From Enorma phocaeensis (GTDB lineage: Bacteria; Actinomycetota; Coriobacteriia; Coriobacteriales; Coriobacteriaceae), in contig NZ_LT891970.1 of assembly GCF_900186505.1 (NCBI RefSeq), forward strand, positions 790,451 through 854,450: a stretch of 64,000 nt of DNA, read 5' to 3'. The notes under the pieces were generated by a model. It was not told the origin of the DNA. It saw nothing but the letters and a program-made list of their open reading frames with translations, and did no database searches. Both the position numbers and the translations under genes were made by a program. Below, in pieces: positions 45,201-53,524 of this stretch. The number at the start of each line of letters is the position of its first letter. Position 1 is the first letter of the stretch.

Positions 45201-48200
45201 CGATCGAGCTCTCGACCACGTAGTAGTGCCAGTACTCGCCGTCGGGCGCGTAGATGTCGAGCCCCTCGAACGTGTAGGCGAAGCCGCCGTCCGCGGTGTA
45301 GGCGAGCCCGCCAGTGTCACCGGTGCCCGACGCCGCCGCGGTGAACTGCTCGCCCGTCACGGTATGGGTCGCCACGAGCTCGGGGTCGCTGGTGTCGCCG
45401 TTCTCATGCCTGAACGTGCGGTAGAGCGTATAGGTCACGTCCGGGTAGACGTCGCCATCGACGCGCTCGCCGCTGAAGAGCTTCTTCACCGTGAGGCTGC
45501 CATCGGTGGGCTGGTAGACGTTGCGGAGCATGAAGGAGCCGGTCTCACCGTGCTGGACGATGTAGACGTTGTTTTCGAGGTTGGTGTAGACGTCGGAGAG
45601 GTCGATCTGCTCGACCTTTTCGGGGTCGTTCCAGTCGGTGCCCTCGAGCGCGTCGGTGCCGATGAGGCCCACGATGACCTCGACCGCGCGATACTCGTAG
45701 AGCTCACCCGCCTCGTTGTAGCGCTCGAGCGCCTCGCCCGTGTCGGTGCTATCCGAGGTGTTGAGCCCCTTGTGGTCGATCGTGAACGAATAGGCGTTGC
45801 CGCCCACGGACTCGAGTTCCTGCGTCCACGCGATGGCGCTGTTCGCACCGTCGGCGGTCTCCTCTCCCGCTACCGGCGTCCAGGTTCCGTCAGTGTTGTG
45901 CTGGAGGTGCACCGAAGGCCATGCGACCTCCTGCCCCGCGGCGCGCACCGGGCGGCGCTGGATGATGACGAGCACCTCGGGCAGGTCCTCGCCGTCAGCG
46001 ATGCCGGGCACGTCCTCCCAGAGCTTGGTGCCGTTCGCGACCACGGTACCCGTGAGCGCGTTGTGGAACGTGCCGCCGGAGCGCACGGCGTAGTCGGAGC
46101 CGGCCACGTTGCCGATGTTCTCGTCGGCGATCGCGGTGCCGGTGGTGTCGTTGTCCTGCGCGCTACCCGTACCCTTCACGTTCACGAGCTTGGCGAAGTC
46201 GTCATCGGTCACGCCGTCGGCCGAGAAGGTCACGTCGCCGTAGCCCATGCTCGCGCCGTCGCTCGCCATCTGCTCGGTGGCGTAGTAGATGATTTCGAAG
46301 CCGTTCGCGTCGTACTTGGGCAGGTTGCTGATCGAGCAGGTCTGCGCATACTGCGACGCCGCAAGGTTCGAGGAACCCGGGTCGGTTGCCTCTTCCTCAT
46401 CGGCGGTCCACAGCCAGTTCACGTAGCCGTCGACCTGCTCGGGCTTGTAGCCGTTCTCGCTCGTCACGCGGTAGAGCGTGAGGTAGATGTCGGGACGCTG
46501 CTGCGCGGAGCCCTCGTTCACGTAGTAGTCGTTCCACTGCTTGTGGAAATGCGCCTCCGTGGTGCCCTGGCGGCGGTTGGTCGCGGTCCAGGTCTGGTTG
46601 TCATGGAAGTGCAGGTCGCCCACGTTGTAGTCGCCCGCGGAGACGGAGATGCGGTAGTCGCCCGCATCCGTGCCGGGTGCCCACACCTCGTTCACGGTGT
46701 AGTGCACCACGTCGCCCGCGCCCGTGTACTTGGGCAGGCCGGAGAAGTAGTACGTGCCGTCCGCCTGGGTGCTCACCGGGACGCTGAGTGTCTTGCCGTC
46801 GGCGGAGACCGTGGCGTCGGCCGTGGTGTACTGCTCCTTGTTCGTCGACGTGCCGCCCCGGCTCTTGTAGACGGGCAGGTAGTTGCCGTCGGTCAGGTGG
46901 ATGTAGATGCGACCCTGGTACTCGACGAAGGTCGCGCCCGGGTCATCGACCGTGAGCTCGAGGATGGCTTCGGGACGGCTCGTGGCGTCGGCGCCCTCGT
47001 CCTTCCACTCCTTCTCGACTGTGAGGTCCACCAGACCGATGCGGCGGTTCTCGACCGTGAGCAGCTGCTTGCCCATCGTGCCTTCCTCGCCGATGCCCTT
47101 GCCGGAGGTCGTCACCTCGTAGACGTGGTTCTCGGTGGCCACGCGCGGGCACGTCTGGTTCTGGGGATAATCGTCGTCCCAGCCCTGGTTCGCCCAGTAG
47201 GCCGCGCTCTCGCCGTAGACATCGAGCGCCTCGTCGCGGTTGGCGACCACGGGGTACTCCTCACCGGTCACCTCGTCACGGAGCATGACCTCCTCGATGG
47301 TGAGATCGCGCCAGTCGATGGTGTTGGAGCCGGCGACCGTGAACTCGTGGAACCAGCCGTTGGCCTCGGAGAGCTCGAGGTAGCCGCCGCCGACGGGATT
47401 GCCCTCGGCATCCTCGCCGAAGAGCAGCGTGCCCGCCGGGATCGCGAGATCGCCCGCGCTGTTGTAGATATTCCTGTTGGCGGTGACGCTCACGAGGCTC
47501 GTGAGGCGGTGCGCCGCGTCGTCGCCGTCGACCCATTCCTTGGTGAGGTGGAAGTCGGTCGCCTCACCGGGGCCGTAGGAGTTCTCGATGTAGGTGGTGT
47601 GCGTCTCGGCATCGTAGACGCGCGTGCTGTTCCAGCCCTCGGGGTCCTCCTCGACGATGCGGTAGACGTAACGGCCGCCGGTCTCGTCATAGAGCGGCAG
47701 GCCCTCGATCTCGAGGTAGTAGGCGCTCGTCTCGAGTACCGTCGCGCCCTCGAAGCCCTCGGCCACGAACCCGTCCTGGGGCTCGGTGTCGACAGTGCCG
47801 TCGAGCACGAACGTGCCGATGAGCGTCGTGCCCCGGTAGACGTTGACCGTGCAGGCGCTTGCCTTGTCGGGGAAGTCGACCTGCTCGTGGTAGAACTCGC
47901 CGTCGGCCTGCTGCCAGGTCTTGTCCACGTACTCGTCGACCGTGTTCTCGAACGTGTTGGTGATGACGGGGGTCTCGCCGGTCTCGTCGATCGTGGAGGT
48001 GAAGTGCACCGCCTCGACGGAGTCGCCGTCGCCCTCGGTGGTGCGCAGGTGCAGCGTGAAGCTCGCCGAGCCGTCCTCGTTGCGCTGGAAGTCCACGTCG
48101 TCGGCGGTGTAGCCGTCCTGCGTCACGCCGGACTCGACCCAGCGGTAGCGGACCTCCTCGCCCTCCTCGTCATAGCGGTCGAAGCGCCCGCTGATGTCGA

Positions 48201-51200
48201 GCGTGAGCTGCTCGGCGTTGAAGCCGTCGAGGTCCTGGGTTACGGCGTTGCCGTCGTCGCCGAGCACGTCGGCCCAATGTCCGCCGGCCTCGCTGTCGTC
48301 AGCGACCCACTCCTGCAGGGTGAACTCGCAGGTGATCCCCTTCACCTGGTCGGCGAAGGCGTCCATGGCCCAGGTCTTGGTCGCGGTGACCATGGTCTGG
48401 CCCGTCAGGCGGTTGCTCACCGTGCCGCCGTTGTAGGTGAGGCGGTCGGTCGAGGTGCGCGTGTAGCTGCCGGTGAGCGGCGTGTTCTGGCCGTTGCGGT
48501 TGGTGTAGTTGGGCGCGGTGTCCGCCACCGTGCCGTCGGCACTCACGCTGCCGTAGACGGTCTCGTAGTTGGCAAGCTGCGTGTCCTCGCGCACGCCGTA
48601 GGCATACGGGTAGCCGTCGGAGTCGTACTTGTCGAGCCTGAGGTTCGGGTACTGCGCGTCGAGCAGCTTGCCCAGGTTCACCGTACCGTCACCGTTGAGG
48701 TAATCCTCGTAGTCGGGGCTGGCGGGGTCGAGCGTGAGGGTCACGAAGTTGCCCTCGGCGTCGCGCACCTGCGAGGCCGTGGCGGCCGAGCCGTTCTGCG
48801 TGTAGCGCCACAGGCTGAAGGAGACCGGGCCGCGCCCCTCGGTGTTGCCGCCGTCGAGCCATGCCTTGCTGGCCGTGAAGTCGGTCACGCCCACGTGCGT
48901 CATGATCATCGAGCCGGCCGTCTCCTGCGAGGTGCCGCCGTAGGCAGCGGTCACGTCGCTGCCGCGGTTGGGCACGGCGGTGTTGTCGTAGGTCGCCTCG
49001 TAGTAGTCCGTCGTCTGGGTTTGGTCGCGCTCGTAGCGGATACGGTACTCGATGGGCTTGCCATCGGGCGTGTATTGCGGGGAGGTGAGCGTGATGACGA
49101 GCTGGTTGTGCTCGTCCCAATCTTCCGACGATATCTCGATGCCGATCTGCGCCCGATCCTCAGCGCTCATCGCATAGAGGGCGGCAAGCGAGTAGCTCGT
49201 CCCGTAGGGCTGGTTGTCCACGAACATCTCGAGCCATACGCGGGCGTCGGTGGCACCGATCAGCGTGCCCGGGTCCTCGTCGCCGACCTTCATGATGATG
49301 TTGAAGTACTTGTCGGACTCGAGCTGGAAGATCTGGCTGTCCGCCGTGCTGTTGCCATGGAAGTAGCGGCTGTAGTCGGCGCTCTCGGCGTTGTGGCTGA
49401 CGCTCCAGGTGATCGGGTGATCCTTGGTGGTCGCATCCCACAGGAGGTTGCCGTCGGTATCCGTCATCTGGAAGCCCTCGTCATCGAGGCGCGGCGCGTA
49501 GGTGGTGACCGCGAGGTTGCCGGGCAGGCCCGTCGCCGAGATCTCGACGGTATTCACGCCGGTCGACGTCGCCACAAAAGCGTCCTGGATCTGTTGGAAC
49601 TGCTCTTCGCTCATGCCCAAGTAGGTCTTGGCGTTCTCGAACGTGAACTCGTGCTGCGTTCCGTTTACCGTGAAGTAGAGCTTGCTGTTGCTCTTGATGG
49701 TTTCAACGGAGGGGCGGCTCGAGCTGTTGTTATCGGCCCATTGCGTGATGATGCTACCGGACCCGTTGAAGTTGCTGAGCCGGTATTCGTCTGCGGGCTT
49801 GTTCTCGTCTGCAAGGAGCATGAGGTCGCTCATGGCATCGAGCACGTCAAGGCCCGAGGAGAGGGCGTCCTCCTCGGGGGTCGACTCGTTGGCCGGGTCC
49901 CCCTCGGCGGGCTCTTCGGTCTCCACGGACCCGCTCGCCTGGATCTCGCCCTCGATGCCCATCGCCGCCGCAAAGGCGTCGAGCGCAGGAAGGGTGAGGA
50001 CCGCGGTCTGGTTGGCGTCGCCATCGGTCGCTATCTGAAGGGCCCACTCGATCTGGGTCTCCGCCATGGTCATAAGAGCGGTATCGACCTCGACCTCGAG
50101 CGCAAGGCGCATATCGGCGGTCGCAAGGGCCTCGGTGCCCTCGGCCTCCGCCGCCGGCTCGGTGCCCTCGGTGGGGGCGCCGATGGTGTAGGTGGTGCCG
50201 GCCGCATCGGTCGCGGTGACGAAGGTGACGGTGAGCGCGGAGCCATCGGCTGCAGGCTCGGCGGTCGCGATGCGGATGCTGGTCTCATCACCGTTCGCAT
50301 CGCGCTGGTAGATATCGAAGGTATCGGCGCTCGCGAGCACGATGCCCTCAGGAAGGTTCACGGTGAAGGTGTCGCCGGGCATGATCACGGTGTGGTCGCC
50401 CGTCTCGGCGTTGGCAGCCGGGTCGAGCACTGCGGCGAGGTCGAGCGTCGCAGGGAGCTGGGCTGGCAGCAGCGCGCGTACGTCGTCCTCCGTGAGGACA
50501 TCCTCGGCAGGGGCGGTCTCGTCGGTAGCATCGCCAGCAGCGTCGCCCTCCTCATTCTCGGTTGTGGCGAGCGCGGAGCCATCCTGGCCGTCCTCCGAAG
50601 CAGGCGCGCTCGCGGCGTCGTCGGCAGCTTGAGCGGCGAGCTGCTCGGCAACGTAGGCGCGGACCGCGTCCTCGTCAATCGCAAGGCCCTCGGGAGAGGA
50701 GAGCTCGAGGTTCAGCGCGCGACCAGTCCAGTCCCACGCCTCCACAGCACGGAGCTCGTCAGCAGGCTCCTCGCCTTCGGCACCGGTGGTGGCGGAGGGA
50801 TCGTCCGTAGCGCCATCGCCCTCGGTCGAAACGGTCGAGCCGTCTCCCTGCGAGGTCGCGGCGTCGCTGCCCTGGCCCGCTCCGGTCAGCGCCTCATCGG
50901 AACTCGTCGTGGAATCGGCTTCGTCGCTCTCAGCGGCTCCGTCATCTTCGGCGGAAGCATCGCCCTGATCGGTTCCACTCTGGTCTGCCGCGGTGCCGGT
51001 ATCGCCATCCTGGCCGGAAGCATTCTCATCGCCAGAAGGCTCGGTACTCGCACCGTTGCCAGTGGATGCGGTGGGATCGCTCTCGCTGTTTGCGTTGACC
51101 ATCACAGTGTGGGCGACGTCGCCCGCGGTCTCCGAGATGGCGAACGCCACGCCGCTCGACGCAAAGGTCTGCCACAAGAACGCGACGACCACGAGCACGG

Positions 51201-51318
51201 TAAGCGCGCCGCGCCATTCGCGGCGAACCGTCTTGAGGGCCTTGCGCCCCATTTGCGCCATGCGGGTGGCCAAAGACGATGCGTCTCTGTGCTGACCAGT
51301 TCGACTGCCGTGCTTCAT
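39283..51318 (-). CDS. Giant Cna-B/SpaA-repeat surface adhesin (4,011 residues)
   Basis: One open frame of 12,036 bases with ATG 51318 behind AAGGAA. A long basic n-region and hydrophobic 39-60 form a Sec signal ending GVAFA. Residues ~70-190 are Ser/Asp/Glu/Thr-rich. An adhesin-type region (~190-860) precedes about 22 Cna-B/prealbumin repeats: first about twelve with the KxW(x)D strand (TASKAWLDGG, FHLTKEWVDG, GTKRWEDYGG, IKKVWDDESN), then about ten with LxGAxFxL (KTDEGGQALAGAEFTLEP, KTDAAGTPLAGAVFEIKP) at ~120-residue spacing. Such repeats often hold Lys-Asn isopeptide bonds. The tail LTSTGD (3978-3983), a hydrophobic helix and ELRRRRKAR form a sorting-like signal. Host or community binding is inferred. 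Confidence 0.92.
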   Translation of the reverse strand: MKHGSRTGQHRDASSLATRMAQMGRKALKTVRREWRGALTVLVVVAFLWQTFASSGVAFAISETAGDVAHTVMVNANSESDPTASTGNGASTEPSGDENASGQDGDTGTAADQSGTDQGDASAEDDGAAESDEADSTTSSDEALTGAGQGSDAATSQGDGSTVSTEGDGATDDPSATTGAEGEEPADELRAVEAWDWTGRALNLELSSPEGLAIDEDAVRAYVAEQLAAQAADDAASAPASEDGQDGSALATTENEEGDAAGDATDETAPAEDVLTEDDVRALLPAQLPATLDLAAVLDPAANAETGDHTVIMPGDTFTVNLPEGIVLASADTFDIYQRDANGDETSIRIATAEPAADGSALTVTFVTATDAAGTTYTIGAPTEGTEPAAEAEGTEALATADMRLALEVEVDTALMTMAETQIEWALQIATDGDANQTAVLTLPALDAFAAAMGIEGEIQASGSVETEEPAEGDPANESTPEEDALSSGLDVLDAMSDLMLLADENKPADEYRLSNFNGSGSIITQWADNNSSSRPSVETIKSNSKLYFTVNGTQHEFTFENAKTYLGMSEEQFQQIQDAFVATSTGVNTVEISATGLPGNLAVTTYAPRLDDEGFQMTDTDGNLLWDATTKDHPITWSVSHNAESADYSRYFHGNSTADSQIFQLESDKYFNIIMKVGDEDPGTLIGATDARVWLEMFVDNQPYGTSYSLAALYAMSAEDRAQIGIEISSEDWDEHNQLVITLTSPQYTPDGKPIEYRIRYERDQTQTTDYYEATYDNTAVPNRGSDVTAAYGGTSQETAGSMIMTHVGVTDFTASKAWLDGGNTEGRGPVSFSLWRYTQNGSAATASQVRDAEGNFVTLTLDPASPDYEDYLNGDGTVNLGKLLDAQYPNLRLDKYDSDGYPYAYGVREDTQLANYETVYGSVSADGTVADTAPNYTNRNGQNTPLTGSYTRTSTDRLTYNGGTVSNRLTGQTMVTATKTWAMDAFADQVKGITCEFTLQEWVADDSEAGGHWADVLGDDGNAVTQDLDGFNAEQLTLDISGRFDRYDEEGEEVRYRWVESGVTQDGYTADDVDFQRNEDGSASFTLHLRTTEGDGDSVEAVHFTSTIDETGETPVITNTFENTVDEYVDKTWQQADGEFYHEQVDFPDKASACTVNVYRGTTLIGTFVLDGTVDTEPQDGFVAEGFEGATVLETSAYYLEIEGLPLYDETGGRYVYRIVEEDPEGWNSTRVYDAETHTTYIENSYGPGEATDFHLTKEWVDGDDAAHRLTSLVSVTANRNIYNSAGDLAIPAGTLLFGEDAEGNPVGGGYLELSEANGWFHEFTVAGSNTIDWRDLTIEEVMLRDEVTGEEYPVVANRDEALDVYGESAAYWANQGWDDDYPQNQTCPRVATENHVYEVTTSGKGIGEEGTMGKQLLTVENRRIGLVDLTVEKEWKDEGADATSRPEAILELTVDDPGATFVEYQGRIYIHLTDGNYLPVYKSRGGTSTNKEQYTTADATVSADGKTLSVPVSTQADGTYYFSGLPKYTGAGDVVHYTVNEVWAPGTDAGDYRISVSAGDYNVGDLHFHDNQTWTATNRRQGTTEAHFHKQWNDYYVNEGSAQQRPDIYLTLYRVTSENGYKPEQVDGYVNWLWTADEEEATDPGSSNLAASQYAQTCSISNLPKYDANGFEIIYYATEQMASDGASMGYGDVTFSADGVTDDDFAKLVNVKGTGSAQDNDTTGTAIADENIGNVAGSDYAVRSGGTFHNALTGTVVANGTKLWEDVPGIADGEDLPEVLVIIQRRPVRAAGQEVAWPSVHLQHNTDGTWTPVAGEETADGANSAIAWTQELESVGGNAYSFTIDHKGLNTSDSTDTGEALERYNEAGELYEYRAVEVIVGLIGTDALEGTDWNDPEKVEQIDLSDVYTNLENNVYIVQHGETGSFMLRNVYQPTDGSLTVKKLFSGERVDGDVYPDVTYTLYRTFRHENGDTSDPELVATHTVTGEQFTAAASGTGDTGGLAYTADGGFAYTFEGLDIYAPDGEYWHYYVVESSIDGYTTTVGLGDLSLGSGDLKTGETVELADGSEGMRSDDLMDGDGKTLVVAATENAGDDGTTTKTYDQMVDVTFANSYHRDTLELTGTKRWEDYGGYYGPRPDSVILTLSRYTENIAEHTVQLNYVNDEAPAYLEWTQIDSATDQHDTWTYTISNLEQWAPDGNAWTYKVTERLPDGSTSYRVITGTGEGQGTDLVQGTTDEYTGEISELVNGLDGSVTVTKVWQDEGNQWNLRPVSIEVTLQARYQVVGSTDWSAWADADVAFGASGMNRPLPNSQQPIETQTLSAANNWTYTWESVPTVVTNDADTSYNVQYRVVESSMTQTASSQSPVDVDIAQNGDTTHDDGSCEITYETTLSYHGAGVTEQTENVLGPGQGNEIESATTITNRLESTQLSIKKVWDDESNMWGLRDEVQNADESTYWTVTYRLQQRIGDGEWSYVTDVNNNQIEATVRSAMLDGNGDVINEATATFTGLPMYDAGGRAYEYRAVEVVPDAYDVESPLNENLGDGMATVEGDSTELNGDGVNQTFVNSTELIGFSGTKTWDDHGTGIAPSQPGDDVTPELTLQSTTDETLASGWTNVTYEYGEDATHAPEATWTIEGVTWTWAYSSLPKLDENGNQLYYRAVEKDGSVAGYYAVSDGTTTGAGDADTGDQTAGAIQNVATRFTLDKVDDTNDGTTEIDQGDVTLELAIMQHGRVYGVWQKAPDGTVSSWVWPGGAEQRAVWPNGTGNGGAVTSGNGAVPMTGDNAGWFVGIPTGTYTVVETGAVPDGYARMDEVTFTISASRNGYADDNNGTQLTLGAGEEGSVSVEDGRLTLTVEDPIFRGYFSFTKRLGGASGAGINGATFDLYRAVGDAPDLSEGSQDVLMVEGIRTGSNGMYNSKTGIGTGQEYINGGDDEHKRTGDGLLPGTYYLVETSTSDSAYLPDGEDAVFTFQITEDNHGETVTVRDNAEQNPATVLINEQFGATVTLHKYDADDPDQGGISGATFKLEYQAPGSTSWSTVAPALRTDANGDLTISTQLNRKGTYRLTETANPGYEVDAQNPLTITFELENEDHNGEFNLMDAGAREALRVDVRYGTLDAAGVANTRLPGTVTLTKIDAQTREQLNGAVFTLQRQDPESGNWEDAITNLVTGNRYRVTEGQDGTLSAGAPESLGDTSGVLTLENLSWGTYRFVETQAAPGYEHVAPDGTTGAGGMVTTQAFTIGRLADGSASLDVNLGNVVNTQTGLTLRKVDEAGGALTGATFSVTPVGGSAFADGTTDPKDFATGNVEFVNITGELVDGGTYRIEEVAAPAGYACAQGSITVTMHHDGTVTVDGTADNDPLFKLEYSQVTITATNRPVTVKLQKNGDDGSQNLVGARFVVEPADGTTFADGTTENDRYTTTDAGPLEIEQLLVGGTYTIREDIYPEGYEDMTAELTFTVGDHGEIVPLGDYDESVYGIAFDGQTGVATITVTDPATRVQLLKTDAAGTPLAGAVFEIKPAGTSTWAGGGQEVRSYISDVDGLITLEAEVATGGTYQVTEVTAPEGFELAGTVEFTVAADGTVEVAGAADGTLAPTDGSGTYTVTHDDGTGIALITVADTPAELTVVKAAGADGGKVYLAGAEFTLTEVLPAGSTGEPQVISGITGDDGSVVLAGLKAGSRYVLAETVAPAGYELLTDTLTFDVAADGTITVVGNTPDGFTVGAAQDSVEVLDRVLGVSLVKTDEGGQALAGAEFTLEPVEGTFPDGSASKTFTSDEFGAVFTDLQLAGSPEGRAYVLTETVPPNGYRAIDPITLLVYEDGTVALAGDTPEGVARLVQVDNAGDTPVVTVADEVVQVDLAKVSTGGGALAGAEFRIEGTFADGTTESTVAVAEDGTAALEGLVAGETYTLTETVAPEGYELIAGDFSFTVANDGSVSGEATSSAGFLGQRSAGYYVSDDGLTVTAVDEPTPLLDRLTSTGDLLPMAGYLVASGALLIMAGELRRRRKAR

Positions 51319-51788
51319 TTGAATTTCCTTCCAGCCGCTCAGGAGTCGGGTGCTATGCGCCGCCTCGATACCGGGGGCGCTGCCGGATTCCCCGACTCAC
51401 CCACGTACACCCTGTATCGACACGCTCCATGTATTAGGCACTCAAGGTGCCTAATACGAGTACGTACTACTCTACGGATTGGAAGGGTTTTCCGTTTACG
51501 TCTCTCACCTGTGGAAACAATGGGGCTATCAGGTGGTCTCTTTCATTTCTTACAGGGGTCTTACAGATTTCATACAAATTACTTAATGTGGTCCCCCCTA
51601 TCATTTTTCACACGCATTCGTTATCGCCGCTTCGTCCATCAAGGATTCGATGACCCATTCAAATAGACTCGAACAATCGCCGATCTTTCCCTACCAGAGC
51701 ACCTCATGCACCTTGCGAATAAAAATGACCCCCCTATCAAGCTTTCAGATTCGCTAGATTCTGAGTTCTATTGGATAAATAGGCACCC
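51319..51788. promoter_or_regulatory. Upstream region of the giant adhesin gene
   Basis: 470 bases, clearly more AT-rich than the genes around it, ending at the first IS110 copy. It must hold the leftward adhesin promoter, and it contains the operator-like palindrome at 51431-51457 and a shorter perfect palindrome AGTACGTACT at 51459-51468. No gene is seen. Confidence 0.5.
51431..51457. promoter_or_regulatory. Perfect palindrome upstream of the giant adhesin
   Basis: GTATTAGGCAC (51431-51441) and GTGCCTAATAC (51447-51457) around a five-base TCAAG, centred about 126 bases from the adhesin start. There is no T run on either side, so an operator for a dimeric regulator is more likely than a terminator. 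Confidence 0.6.
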
Positions 51789-52072
51789 CATTACAGTTTG
51801 AGAAGTAGTTAGCCCAATCGCTTAAGCCATCCGCTTAGACGGTCGGACTACGATTGACATATGTCCCGAGGGACTGCCGATCGGGCGCCCGCGGACGGCC
51901 TTATGCCCCTGCCCCTTGAGGGCCCGGGGGGTGTTGCCGACGCGGGCGCCGCTGCTTCTGACGACTAATAGGAAACTGCCGGGCTCCTCCGACCAAAGAG
52001 CGCCACGGCCAGGTAATGTGGGTGTCGCGCGAGGCAGCATTCCGATCGACCGACGATTGGAAGGATACCATC
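51789..52072 (+). ncRNA. Candidate IS110 bridge RNA region, copy 1
   Basis: IS110 elements make a structured bridge RNA from the non-coding end upstream of the transposase that pairs with donor and target DNA. This 284-base stretch has strong secondary structure: GTCCC/GGGAC (51863-51874) and a long-range stem GGCGCCCGCG (51884-51893) with CGCGGGCGCC (51941-51950). The exact RNA ends and guide loops are not determined. Confidence 0.5.
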
Positions 52073-53236
52073 ATGCTGACCGAAGCCACCGCCTGCCCTG
52101 CCGTAATAGGCCTCGACGTCGGGAAGTTCTCCCATTGGGCGTGCCACGTGACCAGGCAGGGCGAGATCCTCGCCAGCGGCCCCGTGGCCAACACCGAGCA
52201 TGACCTGGACAGCCTGTTCGCCCGAGTGGATGCAGGGACGCTGGTCGTCGTCGACCAAGTGCGCAACATCGGGTCGCTGGCGATATCGAGGGCAAGGCTG
52301 GCCGGGCTGCCCGTCGCCTACCTGCCGGGAATCGCCGCCCACGGAGCTGCCAAGCTGTTCGCGGGCGACGCCAAGACCGACGAGCGCGACGCCGCGGTCA
52401 TAGCCAAGACGGCGCTCGGCATCCCGGATTCGCTGCTGCCCGTGCCAAGGCGCGACGAGAGGCTCGAGGCCGCAAGGTCGATGGCGGCGCAGAGGAACCA
52501 CATGGTCACCTGCTCCACCCGTGACAAGAACAGGCTCAGGAGCATACTCCTGGAAAGCTGCCCCGCGTTCGAGGCGCTGGCCGACCTGGCCGATCCCCAT
52601 TGGCTGAAGATGATGGAGTCCCTGGGCGGCCCCTGGGGCATCCTGGATGCCGGCAAGCCTGCCGTCGGCGCCGTGACCCGCGGCGCGAACAGGGCGCGCA
52701 TCGACGCCGCGCTGGCGGCGATATCGTCGTCGACGCGCCCGTCCGAATACCAGGTCATGGCAGAGAACCCGCAGGTCAGGATGCTTGCCAGGCGTATCAG
52801 GGAGTCCGCCGAGGAAGCCGCAAGGCTCGACACGGAGATAACGGCGCTGCTCGTCGAGGACGGCACTTACGAATGCCTGCTGACCATCCCAGGAATCGGC
52901 CCAAGGACCGCATCGGAGCTGGTGATAAGCATCGACATCGACGACTTCCCCGACCACGACCACCTCGCATCGTATTGCGGAATCGCTCCCAGGAACCGCC
53001 AGTCAGGCAAGTCGATATCGTCGGTGAGCGCCTCGCGCCAGGGAAACAAGAGGCTGAAAAACCTGCTCATCTTCTCCTGCAACTCGCTTAGCAGGAGCAG
53101 GGGCCGGTTCGGCGACTACTACCGCAAATGCAGGGATCGCGGCATGTGCCACGGAGAGGCATTGAAGGCGGTCGCCAGGAAGAGGATGAAGGTGATCTAC
53201 GCGATCATGAGGGACAAGGTCCCGTACTCGGCCTAG
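52073..53236 (+). CDS. IS110-family transposase, copy 1
   Basis: A 387-residue recombinase starting at ATG 52073 behind GGAAGGA (an upstream ATG at 52016 lies in the presumed RNA region). The RuvC-like DEDD domain shows VIGLDVGKFSHWA, LVVVDQVRNIG and AKTDERDAAVIA with its acidic residues. The C-terminal Tnp (transposase_20) domain has the helix-hairpin-helix TIPGIGPRTASEL and YCGIAPRNRQSGKS followed by the serine-containing SVSASRQGNKRLKNLL. Identical to the second copy, so both are recent and probably active. Confidence 0.95.
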   Translation: MLTEATACPAVIGLDVGKFSHWACHVTRQGEILASGPVANTEHDLDSLFARVDAGTLVVVDQVRNIGSLAISRARLAGLPVAYLPGIAAHGAAKLFAGDAKTDERDAAVIAKTALGIPDSLLPVPRRDERLEAARSMAAQRNHMVTCSTRDKNRLRSILLESCPAFEALADLADPHWLKMMESLGGPWGILDAGKPAVGAVTRGANRARIDAALAAISSSTRPSEYQVMAENPQVRMLARRIRESAEEAARLDTEITALLVEDGTYECLLTIPGIGPRTASELVISIDIDDFPDHDHLASYCGIAPRNRQSGKSISSVSASRQGNKRLKNLLIFSCNSLSRSRGRFGDYYRKCRDRGMCHGEALKAVARKRMKVIYAIMRDKVPYSA

Positions 53237-53257
53237 CTAGCCAGAGCCATAGAAAAA

Positions 53258-53280
53258 CGCCAGCCCGACAAGGGCTGGCG
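53258..53280 (-). terminator. Terminator at right end of IS110 copy 1, facing the transposase
   Basis: Stem CGCCAGCCC (53258-53266) and GGGCTGGCG (53272-53280), loop GACAA. The five A residues at 53253-53257 become a T tract for leftward transcription, so it stops RNA entering the element from its right side. The same structure is in copy 2 at 56570-56592. Confidence 0.75.
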
Positions 53281-53524
53281 TCAGCATGCTCGAAAGCAGT
53301 GATCTTTGCCAACAAAATCAGTTGACAAAACTATAGGAACACCCCCCATCTTTATGGATTCGATGCAAAAGCTCTTCACCAAATTTACATAGTTTCTCTT
53401 GGAGGCTCGGAGTGCCCCGGGTCCGCACGCAAAGCCTCTATTCTTCCAAGCACGTATACTTATATATAGGTATGGGCACCTACCGTCGGCAGCCCATCCT
53501 CCAGCAACTTGAACCGGGAGTCTT

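Larger units (their letters stand above)
51789..53346 (+). mobile_element. IS110-family insertion sequence, copy 1
   Basis: A 1,558-base element whose limits come from comparison with the second copy: identity begins at CATTACAGTTTGAG and ends in ACACCCCC. The ends are not inverted repeats and there is no clear target duplication beyond C residues, as is normal for IS110. It has a 284-base left non-coding part, one transposase gene and a 110-base right part. It lies between the adhesin promoter region and the methyltransferase gene and breaks no recognisable frame. Confidence 0.93.

Noticed and set aside
40720..51666. A 3,648-codon open frame on the + strand opposite the giant adhesin
   Set aside because: It is the exact antisense of a gene with signal peptide, repeats and sorting tail; high-GC codon bias leaves the opposite frame without stops. 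Its product is low complexity (Arg, Gly, Val, His) with no domain.
51789..53346. IS110 copy 1 as the cause of a broken gene
   Set aside because: Joining its flanks does not restore a recognisable coding frame; it seems to lie in a true spacer.
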